A DNA stretch of 64,000 nt. Origin: Siphonobacter curvatus. Lineage in GTDB: Bacteria; Bacteroidota; Bacteroidia; Cytophagales; Spirosomataceae. The notes under the pieces are model-generated. The model searched no databases. It was not told the DNA's origin and was given only the letters and a program-made list of their open reading frames with translations. Within the stretch, counting starts at the first letter, position 1. Every line of letters starts with the position of its first letter. Where the stretch lies: NCBI RefSeq assembly GCF_002943425.1, contig NZ_PTRA01000003.1, positions 310,001 to 374,000 on the forward strand, read 5' to 3'. The position numbers were made by a program, and so were the translations under genes. Below are positions 36,601 through 45,254 of this stretch, piece after piece.

Positions 36601-36795
36601 ACTAAGATTGATACTATACTCCCCATTAGCATTGGTGACGGTACCACTGGAAGTACCTTTCAGGGAAACATTGACACCCGGTAGCGGCGTGTTATCGCCC
36701 TCTACGGTGACTTTTCCACGAATTTGCTGAGCCAAGGCCAGCGAACCCGAAAACAGGAAAAGCGTAAGAATGGAAAATAGTAAGCGTTTGTGCAT
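33682..36795 (-). CDS. SusC/RagA-family TonB-linked outer-membrane transporter
   Basis: 1037 residues. Signal peptide, CarboxypepD_reg domain (IRGKVTVEGDNTPLPGVNVS; YVNQEIDASGRSTVDVTL), TonB-box and plug (FNEVVVTALGISRDKKALGY, NALQGKVAGVTISS, IRGINSIDVSRDNQPLFVID, LKGGAATALYGLRGANGVVV), then a 22-strand barrel ending in FLFSLNVGF with terminal Phe. It imports large nutrients through the outer membrane with energy from TonB and works with the SusD protein encoded seven bases downstream. The leader (36796-37020) is AT-rich but has no exact -7 box. Confidence 0.95.
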   Translation of the reverse strand: MHKRLLFSILTLFLFSGSLALAQQIRGKVTVEGDNTPLPGVNVSLKGTSSGTVTNANGEYSINLSAGRTVLVFSYIGYVNQEIDASGRSTVDVTLKADNKQFNEVVVTALGISRDKKALGYAAQGVGSEELVQNHQPNLVNALQGKVAGVTISSTGGAPGQGARILIRGINSIDVSRDNQPLFVIDGVLLDNSTSTLGNDAAGRGMSNRAADVNPEDIETINILKGGAATALYGLRGANGVVVITTKSGKAGSLRANYSGTYGFENVNKYPDVQDKYTIGWQGQYDPNSFWPSWGPTVEEARKIDPTHPAKLYNHFKDAYRTGQQFQNNLSFSGGTDKINFLSSISHLNQQGVIPFTNYEKLSLRLNSNIKFSDTFTTGVNLNFINSGGDRYNAGRYNETLSYWSPRYDVRDYLTPDGTMKAYSGDNANPMYNAMTNKFRDNVNRLIGGVNFMYAPVSWLTFTYRAGLDTYSEDRLQTAPGPKGIAGEYISGDNDLGFVYQYHTNFRAITSTFAASATHKFGDLNTTLRLGHDLYDRRIRSFGAEGTELTVYDYFDLRNAKTIVPVQSAEDYRLMGLFGELTLDYKDYLFLTLTGRNDMTSSLQSPNNSFFYPSASLGYVFSQHIKLPEVLSMGKLRASYAQIGKDAAPYSTATGYSSYQNLPSGLTGFTRGALLGNPNLRPEFTDTYEAGLELGFLNNRLGLDFTYYNSLSKDQIIQVNVSSGTGYVRAAINSGEMRNRGVELILRATPIKTSKFSWDINLNFSANRNKIESIRQDLTEISYASEFGYANSTVTMKLVPGLAYGNLYGRAYQRYYPNTGEEQPAVLDRDRPIVIGANGFPVIGTAQKLLGNTQPKWLGGLNNTLRYGNFTFTALFDARVGQDRYNQMGNFFSAFGIAKYTEDRNDTKVFEGVLANGTPNTKAVWLGQGVGPDGFNYGNGFYRNVHRGVSELFIEDASWVRLRSASLSYSIPSSWIKSSIVKNARLSVTGNNLWLWTKYTGFDPEASTTNSGSNVDGFSGFSYPAVRSFLFSLNVGF

Positions 36796-37103
36796 AAAAG
36801 GTTTAATTGGTTAAAAAGCAGAGCGAAAGATCCAGCGGTGGCGGGTTAAAAGGTACTAGCGTTCACCGATGAGCGTTAGGCCAGTACGATCCGCTTCCCT
36901 CTTTAGTCGGCTTCATGGAATGAATATAAAGCAGTGAAATGTTTGAAATGAACATTATTCTGGGAAAAGCATCAAAGTAAAAATATTATTTTGACATTTA
37001 GGAAAGATGTACGTAAACTATTGAAGTGATTTTATTTTATGTAGGAAAAATGCTAGGTTCGACGTTTAATCATAAACTGATACTCGTTCAGGCGTTCGTT
37101 CCT

Positions 37104-38144
37104 ATGAAAATGATCTTTTCCGGCTTTCCATTCTTAAGGCTTATCTGTGGTTTTATTCTGTTGCCACTACTGGTTTCGGCACAATCTTCATTAAAAACGA
37201 GCGACCTCGCCACGCAGCGATTACAACAGGAACTCGAACGTATGGCTAGGCTGGCCAAAGGCAAGGTAGGCGTCTGTGCCTTGCACTTGGAAAGTGGGCG
37301 AGAGATCCGCATGAACGCAAACGATCGGTTTCCGATGGCGAGTACGATGAAGGTGGCCGTGGCCGTAGAATTACTCCGCAAGATCGAAAAAGGAGAACTT
37401 TCGTATTTGACCATGACGGAGCTAAAACCCTCGGATCTGCATCCCGGAAGTGGTACGCTAGAGACACTGTTTGCCAAACCGGGCGTTCAGCTTTCGCTCC
37501 AGAACCTGATGGAGTTAATGATGGTCATCAGTGATAACTCGGCTACGGACGTACTCATTCGCCTGGCGGGTGGAACCGGGGCCGTACAAAATCGCTTGAA
37601 AACGTTAGGCATTAAAGGCATGTCCGTAGACCGTACCATCATCCAACTCATTGCCGATTGGGAAGGGGTAACCTTGCCCGATACGAGTCAGTGGAAAAAT
37701 CCTGGTTTCTACACGAAGCTGGAAGAACAATTGACCCCGGAGGTACGGAAAACGGCCCAGGCAACGTTTGATAAAGATCCCCGGGACACGGCTACACCGC
37801 AAGCGATGGTTGAGTTACTCACCCAGATTTATCAGGCCAAAGCCGTATCCGCCGCCAGTCGGGATACGCTACTGGCGATCATGGAACGTTGCCGGGGCGG
37901 ACAAGGTCGTTTGAAGGGGTATTTACCCCCTGAAACGGTAGTGGCTCATAAAACGGGTACGATGGGTGCCTCGGCTACCGATGATGTGGGAATCATTACC
38001 TTGCCCGGCAATGCGGGTCATATCGTCATTGCCGTTATGGTGGGAGCTTCGCAGGCTCCGTCCGAGCTGCGGGAGCAAACCATTGCTCAGATCAGTCGGA
38101 GTGTGTACGACTATTTTCTCTACCAGCCGACCCCCTCTAAATAA
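37104..38144 (+). CDS. Class A beta-lactamase-like serine hydrolase lacking Glu166
   Basis: 346 residues from ATG 37104; the signal peptide is CGFILLPLLVSAQ. Motif 1 is STMK (Ser80, Lys83), motif 2 is SDN (143-145) and motif 3 is KTG (283-285), so the serine acylase core is complete. The omega loop reads VDRTIIQLIADWEG: counting from the conserved Arg164 equivalent (Arg177), the residue at Ambler 166 is Ile179 instead of Glu, and 170 is also Ile. The stretch between SDN and KTG is about 35 residues longer than in TEM-type enzymes. Deacylation may use another residue (for example the Glu in DWEG), or the protein may be a penicillin-binding or other serine hydrolase. The frame to 37026 has no signal logic. 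Confidence 0.85.
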   Translation: MKMIFSGFPFLRLICGFILLPLLVSAQSSLKTSDLATQRLQQELERMARLAKGKVGVCALHLESGREIRMNANDRFPMASTMKVAVAVELLRKIEKGELSYLTMTELKPSDLHPGSGTLETLFAKPGVQLSLQNLMELMMVISDNSATDVLIRLAGGTGAVQNRLKTLGIKGMSVDRTIIQLIADWEGVTLPDTSQWKNPGFYTKLEEQLTPEVRKTAQATFDKDPRDTATPQAMVELLTQIYQAKAVSAASRDTLLAIMERCRGGQGRLKGYLPPETVVAHKTGTMGASATDDVGIITLPGNAGHIVIAVMVGASQAPSELREQTIAQISRSVYDYFLYQPTPSK

Positions 38145-38148
38145 GCCT

Positions 38149-39324
38149 CTATTTTTCGACTACTTCAAACGCTTTGGACTGCTTGGGTACGCGCACGGGT
38201 TTGCCGAGCGTACTCAAGCGCTTTCCCAGCGTAACGGAATTTTTTTCCACCACCAGATAAAGGCTATAGGAAAGAAACGTAATAAAAGCGAAGGCAACGC
38301 TAACGTTGACGAATTTAAACCAGGGCCAGTGGCGAGCCAGACCGAGTAGATCAATGGAACTATAGAGGTTGCCCAGTAGCGGCTGATGAATGAGGTAAAT
38401 GCTGTAGCTGCAAACCCCAATCAGGCTGAGGACTTGATAGATCGGTTTCGTAAAATTCAAAGGCTTCTCCAGCAGGTAATCCAGTAGCATGGCAAACAAC
38501 AGAGCCGAACCAATGTATTGGAAGAAGATGTAAAATGTCGGAAAAAACTTGGTACCCAGGAAAAGCAGAGAGAAAGCAACCAAGGCTGGAGCGGATACGC
38601 GAAACGTACGTTTCCCATAATAGTAGTTTTCGGCGACGAGTGCTCCCAAGGCCCACATGATCCAGAAATGACCCACGAAGGTTATTTCACTAAACTTGAA
38701 TCGTAACTCATACAAGCAGTAGGTAATGACCACGAGATGAATCACTAGTAAACCTACACAGACTTTAGGCAGCGAGTACCGCTTGCGAAGGGCCAGCAAC
38801 AGAGGGTATAAGGCGTAAAGCTGCATTTCCAGGGCCAAACTCCAAAACGAACCGTTGAATCCGAACAAAATATCGGCGTCATCGAAGAGATTATGAATCA
38901 GTAGGAGGTGGGTTAGAAAGGAAAACTGACCGCGTTCGTTGTGTAAGACATACTGGGTAAGTTGCTGATTTTGGAAGGCAAAGAAAAGGAGCACCAGCAG
39001 ATAGGTCGGGTAAATTCGCCAAAATCGCCGGAGCATAAATTGCTTATAGTTGAGGGATTCTTGTTTACTCAGAAAGGAATAGTGAATCAGAAATCCACTG
39101 ATGAGTAGAAAGAGTTGTACCCCTAGATTTCCGTAGGCCAGCGGTGAAAAGGTAGCGTATAGATTGGAAAGTGTGGCGTGATGGAGTGAAAGCAGAGGGC
39201 CCTCCGTAGCCGTTAGTACCTGCGGAAAATACGCTTGGTGCCAATGATAGCCGAAGACAAAAAGAATAGCAATACCCCTTAATACGTCGAAAAGGACCAG
39301 TTGCCGGGCGGTTTCTTTAGACAT
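38149..39324 (-). CDS. Acyltransferase family 3 (OafA/YrhL-like) membrane protein
   Basis: 391 residues with about ten membrane segments. The N-terminal motif FDVLRGIAILFVFGYHWHQA carries the conserved Arg-Gly and the catalytic His; NLGVQLFLLISGFLIHYSFL and RRFWRIYPTYLLVLLFFAF are the next family signatures. Acyltransferase-3 proteins O-acylate polysaccharide, lipopolysaccharide or peptidoglycan units at the inner membrane. ATG at 39324 is chosen over the TTG six bases upstream. It converges with the beta-lactamase-like gene, with only four bases between stops. Confidence 0.9.
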   Translation of the reverse strand: MSKETARQLVLFDVLRGIAILFVFGYHWHQAYFPQVLTATEGPLLSLHHATLSNLYATFSPLAYGNLGVQLFLLISGFLIHYSFLSKQESLNYKQFMLRRFWRIYPTYLLVLLFFAFQNQQLTQYVLHNERGQFSFLTHLLLIHNLFDDADILFGFNGSFWSLALEMQLYALYPLLLALRKRYSLPKVCVGLLVIHLVVITYCLYELRFKFSEITFVGHFWIMWALGALVAENYYYGKRTFRVSAPALVAFSLLFLGTKFFPTFYIFFQYIGSALLFAMLLDYLLEKPLNFTKPIYQVLSLIGVCSYSIYLIHQPLLGNLYSSIDLLGLARHWPWFKFVNVSVAFAFITFLSYSLYLVVEKNSVTLGKRLSTLGKPVRVPKQSKAFEVVEK

Positions 39325-39520
39325 GCACAAAATACTTCTAGGAACGGGGGGCGGCCCGTGGCGTTTAATAAATTAGGTGGATGACAACAAAGGGAGGTCT
39401 TTTCGAAAGATAGGGGCTTCTCAGAAACTTTGCACACGCCAGTCGCAATTTAATTTTGAAAGAGGATGATTTTTGATGAAAGGTAGTAGTTTTTTTAGTA
39501 TTACTTTACCTAGGTAAGGC

Positions 39521-39551
39521 TTGGCGACTTAGTGAAAAGGAATTATCTTTG
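39521..39551 (+). promoter_or_regulatory. Predicted promoter of the zinc-ribbon membrane protein gene
   Basis: TTG (39521-39523), a 20-base spacer and TATCTTTG (39544-39551): one of the best matches in the window to the Bacteroidota consensus. It makes ATG 39574 the start and excludes the in-frame TTG at 39553. Confidence 0.65.
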
Positions 39552-39573
39552 ATTGCTTTACCTCTTTTCCCGT

Positions 39574-39849
39574 ATGATTGCTGCCGCTCTTGTCTTTCTT
39601 ATCTTGGCTAGTTACGCTGGTATCCTCTTCACCATTCAGCGGCGAACGGCCCACGATTGGGCCTGTCCCAAATGTCATCGAACCGCGCATCTGGAACGTC
39701 TAAGTCGACCGGAGTGGATGAAAAAACTAGCTGGATTTCTACCGCTAAAGTATATACGTTGCCGCTTTTGCCAGCAAACGTTCTTTCTGCCGCTGACGGT
39801 AAAAAATCCGCTTTCGAATACGCCATCGGAAGAGGAGATACTCGATTGA
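39574..39849 (+). CDS. Small membrane protein with zinc ribbon
   Basis: 91 residues. One N-terminal membrane helix (ALVFLILASYAGILFTI), then a four-Cys zinc-ribbon: CPKC near residue 32 and CRFC near residue 63, with a short conserved-looking hairpin between. The acidic tail is SEEEILD. No function can be assigned; similar small ribbons occur in membrane-bound regulators or assembly factors. A single gene between its own promoter and a strong terminator. Confidence 0.72.
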   Translation: MIAAALVFLILASYAGILFTIQRRTAHDWACPKCHRTAHLERLSRPEWMKKLAGFLPLKYIRCRFCQQTFFLPLTVKNPLSNTPSEEEILD

Positions 39850-39874
39850 AGCCTCACCTGGAAAAGCTTAAAAC

Positions 39875-39910
39875 GTAAAAGCCCCCGCTGGGCATCGCGG
39901 AGGCTTTTAC
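39875..39910. terminator. Bidirectional terminator
   Basis: GTAAAAGCC then CCGC / GCGG then GGCTTTTAC with one mismatch, between the zinc-ribbon gene and the convergent TonB receptor gene. Confidence 0.88.
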
Positions 39911-39923
39911 AAGGTATGCCTAT

Positions 39924-42335
39924 TTAGAACTTGTAACCAAAGTTCAGACGGAAATTCCGGGGAAATTCGTAGATGTACGTATAGTAACCCGTTCGGGGGT
40001 TAGCCGGTGCACTGCCGGAGGTAAACATCCGTTTATCAGCCAAGTTGTTAACCAGCAAAGAAACATTAATTTTTCGGGCCTGGTAGGAGACCCCGGCATC
40101 GAGACGGAAGAAGTCCGGGAAGTTTGATTCCTTCAGACCGGCTCCGGCAAAACGTTCCCCCTGGTACTGGTAACCGCCCGAGAAGCCCAGTCCCCGAAGG
40201 GCCGAACGCTCGCTCTTGATGCGGTACGTCAGCCAGCCGTTGGTAATGTGTTTGGCCGTTCCGGTCAGATAGGTTCCTTTGCGGTTGTTAGCGGGGTTTG
40301 CGGTCTCATCCTTGGTTACCTTCGGATCCGTATAGGCATAGTTCAGGGTGGCATTCAGCCCGGGAACAATTTCGCCGGTTAAGTCAAACTCAACACCTTT
40401 GGAGACAATCTGCCCGAGTTGTACCTGCCAGTTTTGCGGGTTATTGATCCCGAAACGAGGGTCAGGCGTCAACACATTGCTTTTCGTAATTTGATAGATC
40501 GTGAAGGTAGAATTCCACTTTCCACCCAGCCAGTCTTTTTTAATCCCAAATTCGGTGTTGTTGCCATAGACCGGCTTGAAGACGTTTCCATCGAAATCGG
40601 CTCCGGCCTGGGGCAGGTAGCTTTGATCGTATAGACCGTAGATGCTCATCTCACGGTTGACGGAGTAACTAAAGCCAAAACGCGGGGTTACCACGTTATT
40701 TTTGATATCCGTGGCTTTCGTTTTACCCACCGTCCGGGACTGCGTATACCGAGCGGCAACGGTCAGGCGTAACTTATCCTGAAACAAATGCACTTCATCC
40801 TGTAGGTAAATCCCTGAATAGGTCAAGTTGGTCGCGTATATGTTAGAACCCGAACGTTCCCGGATACTGTGGGAACGATCAAACTGCGGAATATTCGCTA
40901 GCGGAATACCGTACGTAGGATTGTAAATGTTAAAATTGGCATTGCCCGCCAGTTGGAGATCACCTAGCATCGTGGTACTGAAATCTCCCCACGTTTTCAA
41001 ATTCCCCATGTCAATTCCACCCAGAATGCGGTGCAAGACGGAGCCCGTTCGCTCTTCACCCTGCAGGGTAAGCTGACCCGTTTTGTTAATAGCCAGCTCG
41101 TCGCCGATGTTATAATTCCGACGCATGTTACCCACACTATCGATGGACGTTACCCATACCGTACCACCCCCACCGAGGGAATAGTTGAAGTAGGCAATCT
41201 GGGCGTTCAGCTTCCAGCGGTCGTTGATTCGGTGCGAGAAGTACAAAAAGGCATTGTGATCTTGAATGATGCGGGGATTAAGCGCCGGATCCCCCAGAAA
41301 GAATTCCGGACCCACCTCACCAAAGCCTTTTTTCGAAAACGTGTAATTACCCAGCGCTAATGCTTCAACGTGCTGGTGGGTATACTCGGCCGTAATGACG
41401 GTGTTAGAATCGATCTGATAGCTGATGACCGGAGCAATGATGTAACGGTCATTATAGTTGAATTTGTTATACGTATCCCGCGTTTGGTAAGCCGTGTTCA
41501 AGCGATACAGTAGCTTTCCGTCTTTAGAAAGTTTGCCGTCGAGGTCAATGGCGGCCCGTATTGTATTGTAACTTCCCGTGGTGAAGGAAACGGAGCTTTG
41601 ATTGGTCCCCGTTGGTTTTTTGGTTACTACGTTGTACATGCCGCCCGGTTCGCCATTGGCCATCATGAAACCGGCGGGACCTTTCACAAACTCAATGCGT
41701 TCGACCGTCGACATGTCGTCAGCTAGGGGTCCCCAGGGCATTTTTACGTTCATACCGTTACGAAACGCCGGAATGGACGTACCCCGCATCGAAATATTGG
41801 CGTACTGATTGTCCCAGTGGCCCGAACGAATCGCGCCGCTGACGTTACGCGTAACGCCATCCACCATGTCAAACACCTGCTGATCGGCCAGGAGTTCTTT
41901 CGTGATGACTTTGATGTTCTGAGGTACTTCCAGTAAGGGAGTCTGTAAACGGAGCGATGGCGAAACCTTATCCGCTTTAAAACGATTGCGACTGGCCGCT
42001 ACGACAACTTCCTGTAGTTGAGCCAGGTCTTCCATAAGGGAGAAATCAACGATGAGGCTCGCTTTGGGTTGCAGATCGATGGTTTTATCCTGCGTTTTCA
42101 AACCAACGGCCGATACGACCAGGACGTGCGTACCTGGACTTACTTTGGTCATTCGGTACTCGCCGAATTCATCCGTTAGGGAGCCGTGCGTAGTCCCCCG
42201 GATGCCTACCGAAACGCCTTCGGCCGGTTTACCATCTTTGGTCGTGATGCGTCCACGAAGGGTACCCGTGTGCTGCGCATACAGGGAAGAAATCGCCAGA
42301 AGGGAAAAAAGAAAGAAGAGTCGAAGTGCTCTCAT
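39924..42335 (-). CDS. TonB-dependent siderophore-type receptor
   Basis: 803 residues from ATG 42335. Signal peptide (LFFLFSLLAISSLYAQ), CarboxypepD_reg_2 domain (LRGRITTKDGKPAEGVSVGI), plug (LQEVVVAASRNRF, TPLLEVPQNIKVITKELL, FVKGPAGFMMANGEPGGMYN) and a barrel ending in NFRLNFGYKF. The plug wording (VPQNIKVIT, GPAGFMMANGEPGG) is that of siderophore receptors such as FhuE and FoxA rather than SusC. It imports a ferric chelate with TonB energy. No siderophore synthesis or Fur-box gene cluster is seen nearby, so uptake of foreign siderophores is likely. The start upstream at 42392 would put residues before the signal. Confidence 0.92.
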   Translation of the reverse strand: MRALRLFFLFSLLAISSLYAQHTGTLRGRITTKDGKPAEGVSVGIRGTTHGSLTDEFGEYRMTKVSPGTHVLVVSAVGLKTQDKTIDLQPKASLIVDFSLMEDLAQLQEVVVAASRNRFKADKVSPSLRLQTPLLEVPQNIKVITKELLADQQVFDMVDGVTRNVSGAIRSGHWDNQYANISMRGTSIPAFRNGMNVKMPWGPLADDMSTVERIEFVKGPAGFMMANGEPGGMYNVVTKKPTGTNQSSVSFTTGSYNTIRAAIDLDGKLSKDGKLLYRLNTAYQTRDTYNKFNYNDRYIIAPVISYQIDSNTVITAEYTHQHVEALALGNYTFSKKGFGEVGPEFFLGDPALNPRIIQDHNAFLYFSHRINDRWKLNAQIAYFNYSLGGGGTVWVTSIDSVGNMRRNYNIGDELAINKTGQLTLQGEERTGSVLHRILGGIDMGNLKTWGDFSTTMLGDLQLAGNANFNIYNPTYGIPLANIPQFDRSHSIRERSGSNIYATNLTYSGIYLQDEVHLFQDKLRLTVAARYTQSRTVGKTKATDIKNNVVTPRFGFSYSVNREMSIYGLYDQSYLPQAGADFDGNVFKPVYGNNTEFGIKKDWLGGKWNSTFTIYQITKSNVLTPDPRFGINNPQNWQVQLGQIVSKGVEFDLTGEIVPGLNATLNYAYTDPKVTKDETANPANNRKGTYLTGTAKHITNGWLTYRIKSERSALRGLGFSGGYQYQGERFAGAGLKESNFPDFFRLDAGVSYQARKINVSLLVNNLADKRMFTSGSAPANPRTGYYTYIYEFPRNFRLNFGYKF

Positions 42336-42445
42336 AATTTGGAATTTTTCTAAATAGCCCGCAAAACAAGAGCAGACTTCGATGAATTCCAAATATTTTT
42401 TAATGAATCTAAATAAAAATAGATTGTTAAGTAGCGATGGAAAGC

Positions 42446-42480
42446 AAAAAGCGTAGAAGAGGGTGTCTTCTACGCTTTTT
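42446..42480. terminator. Terminator of the GMC operon
   Basis: Perfect AAAAAGCGTAGAAGA / TCTTCTACGCTTTTT around a five-base loop. On the minus strand it follows the 42505 stop and runs into T's. Confidence 0.92.
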
Positions 42481-42504
42481 GTTAATTATGGCCGTAGGGA
42501 AAAC

Positions 42505-44214
42505 CTACAAATTTTTCTTTTTGAGTTCTTTTACGGCAAAGTCAACGGCACGGGCCGTAAAGGCCATGTACGTGAGTGAGGGGTTTTGGCAACCGGCGGA
42601 GGCCATGAATGCTCCATCGGTCACGAATACGTTTTTAGCGTCCCAAACTTGGTTATTGCCATTGAGAACGCTCGTTTTAGGATCGCGTCCCATGCGGGCG
42701 GTACCCATTTCGTGAATGGCCATACCCAAATACGAACCGTTATCGAACGTGCGAATATTCTTCACGCCCGCGGCTTCGAGCATTTCGGCCGCGTCGTTCA
42801 TCATATCTTTCCGCATTTTCTTCTCGTTTTCGCGTAAATCGGCATCGAAAACCACCGTCGGAAGACCCCATTTGTCCTTTTTGGTTTTATCCAGGAACAT
42901 CCGGTTTTCGTAGGCGGGTAGCGTTTCACCAAAGCCGCCCAGGTTCATGCTCCAGGGACCGGGTTTGGTCGCTTTTTCTTTCAGTTCAGCTCCAAAACCC
43001 ATCTCAGCGACGAGGCCATTCCAGCCCTGGCGGCTACCGCCACCCTGATAGCCGAAGCCACGCACGTAATCACGTTTGTCATTACCGATGTTACGATAAC
43101 GGGGAATGTAGATACCATTCGCCCGGCGACCGAAGTAATATTTATCGTCCAGACCTTCCACGATACCACTGGCTCCGGTGCGGAAGTGGTGGTCCATCAG
43201 GTTATGACCTAATTGACCCGAGTCGTTACCAAAACCATTGGGGAAACGGTCCGACGTAGAATTCAGTAACAGCGCCGTGGTACCAATGGCTCCGCCGCAA
43301 ACGAAGATCACTTTGGCGAAAAACTCCATGACTTCATTGGTTTCTGAATCCACAATACGAACGCCTTTGGCTTTTTTGGCTGCCGGATCATAGATGATTT
43401 CAGACGCGATACTGTTGGGGCGAATCGTCAGTCGCTTGGTAGCCATGGCCGCGGGGATGGTAGCCGAAGGGCTACTGAAATAGCCACCGTAGGGGCAACC
43501 CAGCGAACAAAGATTCCGGTACTGACAGGGACCCCGACCTACTTTCTGTTGAGCGGGACCCGCCTGGGTCAGGTTCGCTACCCGGCCAATCGTCATCACC
43601 CGGTTCGGGAATTTGCCTTCAATGCCTTTCTTAACGGCCTGCTCGGCACAGTTCATTTGCATGGGCGGCAGAAACTCGCCGTCGGGCAATTGAGCCAGTC
43701 CATCTTTACTACCCGATACGCCCACGAACTTCTCCACGTAGCTATACCAGGGGGCAATCTCCGCGTAACGAACCGGCCAGTCCGTACCAATTCCTTCTTT
43801 CAAGTTCGCTTCAAAGTCCAGATCCGAGAGGCGGTAGCTTTGACGGCCCCACATGATGGATTTACCACCCACAATGTTGGGGCGGTACCAGTCAAAACGC
43901 TTGAGCTCGCTGTAGGGAGCATCCGAGTCGTTGAACCAGTAGGTTTTATTGGCTTCACCGTAGGGATAATCACGGCTCAAAAAGGGGTGGCTGGCCCGCT
44001 CTTCATTGGTAATACGGCCGCGGTGCGTAAGTTCCCAGGGTTTCTTTAATGCATTTTCGTAATCGGTTACGTGTTCGAATTTACGGCCACGTTCCAGTAC
44101 CAGCGTTTTCAGGCCTTTTTCGGTCAACTCTTTAGCAGCCCAGCCGCCGGAGATTCCCGAACCTACCACGATGGCATCATACGTATTTTGTTCGTTTGCT
44201 CGAAGAATATTCAT
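42505..44214 (-). CDS. GMC-family FAD oxidoreductase
   Basis: 569 residues. The FAD-binding motif is AIVVGSGISGGWAAKELTEK near the N-terminus; VGGKSIMWGRQSYRLSDLDF is the second family signature, and the C-terminal catalytic region has AIHEMGTARMG, VFVTDGAFMASAGCQNPSL and TYMAFTARAVDF, with the active-site His and Asn. A CxxxCxxGC cluster (YRNLCSLGCPYGG) is typical of the gluconate/glucoside dehydrogenase branch. No signal peptide; the small partner (next gene upstream, 73 bases apart) carries the export signal. Such pairs oxidise sugars or glycosides and pass electrons to a cytochrome c. Confidence 0.92.
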   Translation of the reverse strand: MNILRANEQNTYDAIVVGSGISGGWAAKELTEKGLKTLVLERGRKFEHVTDYENALKKPWELTHRGRITNEERASHPFLSRDYPYGEANKTYWFNDSDAPYSELKRFDWYRPNIVGGKSIMWGRQSYRLSDLDFEANLKEGIGTDWPVRYAEIAPWYSYVEKFVGVSGSKDGLAQLPDGEFLPPMQMNCAEQAVKKGIEGKFPNRVMTIGRVANLTQAGPAQQKVGRGPCQYRNLCSLGCPYGGYFSSPSATIPAAMATKRLTIRPNSIASEIIYDPAAKKAKGVRIVDSETNEVMEFFAKVIFVCGGAIGTTALLLNSTSDRFPNGFGNDSGQLGHNLMDHHFRTGASGIVEGLDDKYYFGRRANGIYIPRYRNIGNDKRDYVRGFGYQGGGSRQGWNGLVAEMGFGAELKEKATKPGPWSMNLGGFGETLPAYENRMFLDKTKKDKWGLPTVVFDADLRENEKKMRKDMMNDAAEMLEAAGVKNIRTFDNGSYLGMAIHEMGTARMGRDPKTSVLNGNNQVWDAKNVFVTDGAFMASAGCQNPSLTYMAFTARAVDFAVKELKKKNL

Positions 44215-44287
44215 TTCCTTAAGAATTCAATGTTTGATGGGGCCATAGCCCGGTAACAAAAGGGGAATAGACGCCTGGTGGAATCCA

Positions 44288-44860
44288 CTAGGTAGCCCAG
44301 GCTTTTTGGCCCGGCTTCAACGGCGTACAACCTTCGTAACGGCCCGGTACATATTCGTAGCTCAGGGCCTGCGTTGCTCCGATTTCTGAAGTAAAATAGC
44401 CAAACATGGAGAGCTCCTTAATCGTAAACCAAAAGGGTGCCTCTTTTACGCCTGCTTTACGGTCCGCATAGGCATTCGCTTCTTCCAGCTTGAGAATATT
44501 CGTTTTCTGCTCCAGCGAAGCATCCTTAAACGATTTTCCGTAAACAGCCTTGGTTTCGCGGTCTACCCGAGCCAAGCCATTTTGCAGGCGTTCCTGGTAT
44601 TCCTTGGGGTAACAATCCGAAACCAATACGTTTAGGAAAGGGCCTACCCCGGCAGCTTTGGCTCCGGGTGAGTCTGCCGTCGTTGGGATAATCACGTCAG
44701 CAATTTCAGCGATGAGATCTTCGGTAGGCTGGTCAAAGACCAGTTTAGCGGATGTCGTAGGGAGAGCCCGGCGACCCTCTACGATGTCGGCCAATGCTGG
44801 GGTTACCAGCAAACCTCCCATCATAACCCCTACCATTTGTAATGCTTCTCTGCGTTTCAT
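44288..44860 (-). CDS. Gluconate 2-dehydrogenase subunit 3-like protein
   Basis: 190 residues. The N-terminus MKRREALQMVGVMMGGLLVT is a Tat-like signal with RRE followed by a hydrophobic stretch. The body matches the gluconate_2-dh3 family: LIAEIADVIIPTTADSPGAK, AAGVGPFLNVLVSDCYPKE and WFTIKELSMFGYFTSEIG. These small subunits carry the flavoprotein partner across the membrane and stabilise it. It is first in an operon with the GMC oxidoreductase. In Bacteroidota and Caulobacter such pairs are known as glucoside 3-dehydrogenases; that specific substrate is inference here. Confidence 0.9.
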   Translation of the reverse strand: MKRREALQMVGVMMGGLLVTPALADIVEGRRALPTTSAKLVFDQPTEDLIAEIADVIIPTTADSPGAKAAGVGPFLNVLVSDCYPKEYQERLQNGLARVDRETKAVYGKSFKDASLEQKTNILKLEEANAYADRKAGVKEAPFWFTIKELSMFGYFTSEIGATQALSYEYVPGRYEGCTPLKPGQKAWAT

Positions 44861-44943
44861 GCGGAAAGTAAGCGTGTTAAGTACGTAAAACGTTAGATCA
44901 TTCAGAGCCCACTAGCAAGCGGCTGAATAAGCAGGGAAAATTA

Positions 44944-44951
44944 CAAAAATA
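44944..44951 (-). promoter_or_regulatory. Predicted -7 box of the GMC operon
   Basis: On the minus strand TATTTTTG, an exact TAnnTTTG match, about 84 bases before the ATG at 44860; no TTG at usual spacing. Confidence 0.45.
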
Positions 44952-45217
44952 CCATGGATAGACAAAATTTAGGGGTGGAAAATCGGACTTAAAATTTCCT
45001 AAAATCTAGGGTTTCTTGGCTGGTCCCGCTAGCGGGAAGGTCATGCGCAGGAGTATAGAAAAAGGGGAGTTGAGCGTGATAATCTTCCCTTAGAAGAGGC
45101 GAAGTGAGCGAAAACAAGGCTTGAAAAATGCTCAGGGGAAAATACGTAGGCGTAAGATTCAGGAATTTATCCGTAGTACTTGGCCGAATGTCACGGGTGT
45201 AGTTGGCAGGAGGGCAC

Positions 45218-45254
45218 AAAAAAAGCACCCGCTGTCCGCCAACAGCGAGTGCTT
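45218..45254 (-). terminator. Orphan terminator on the minus strand
   Basis: GCAC, GCTGT / ACAGC, GTGC arms (45225-45252) with a seven-base loop, followed on the minus strand by a run of seven T. No minus-strand gene lies between it and the previous terminator at 45656-45696, so it would end a short unannotated RNA. Confidence 0.75.

Noticed and set aside
44989-45228. 79-codon minus-strand frame
   Set aside because: Starts at the edge of the orphan terminator 45218-45254 and has no family features.
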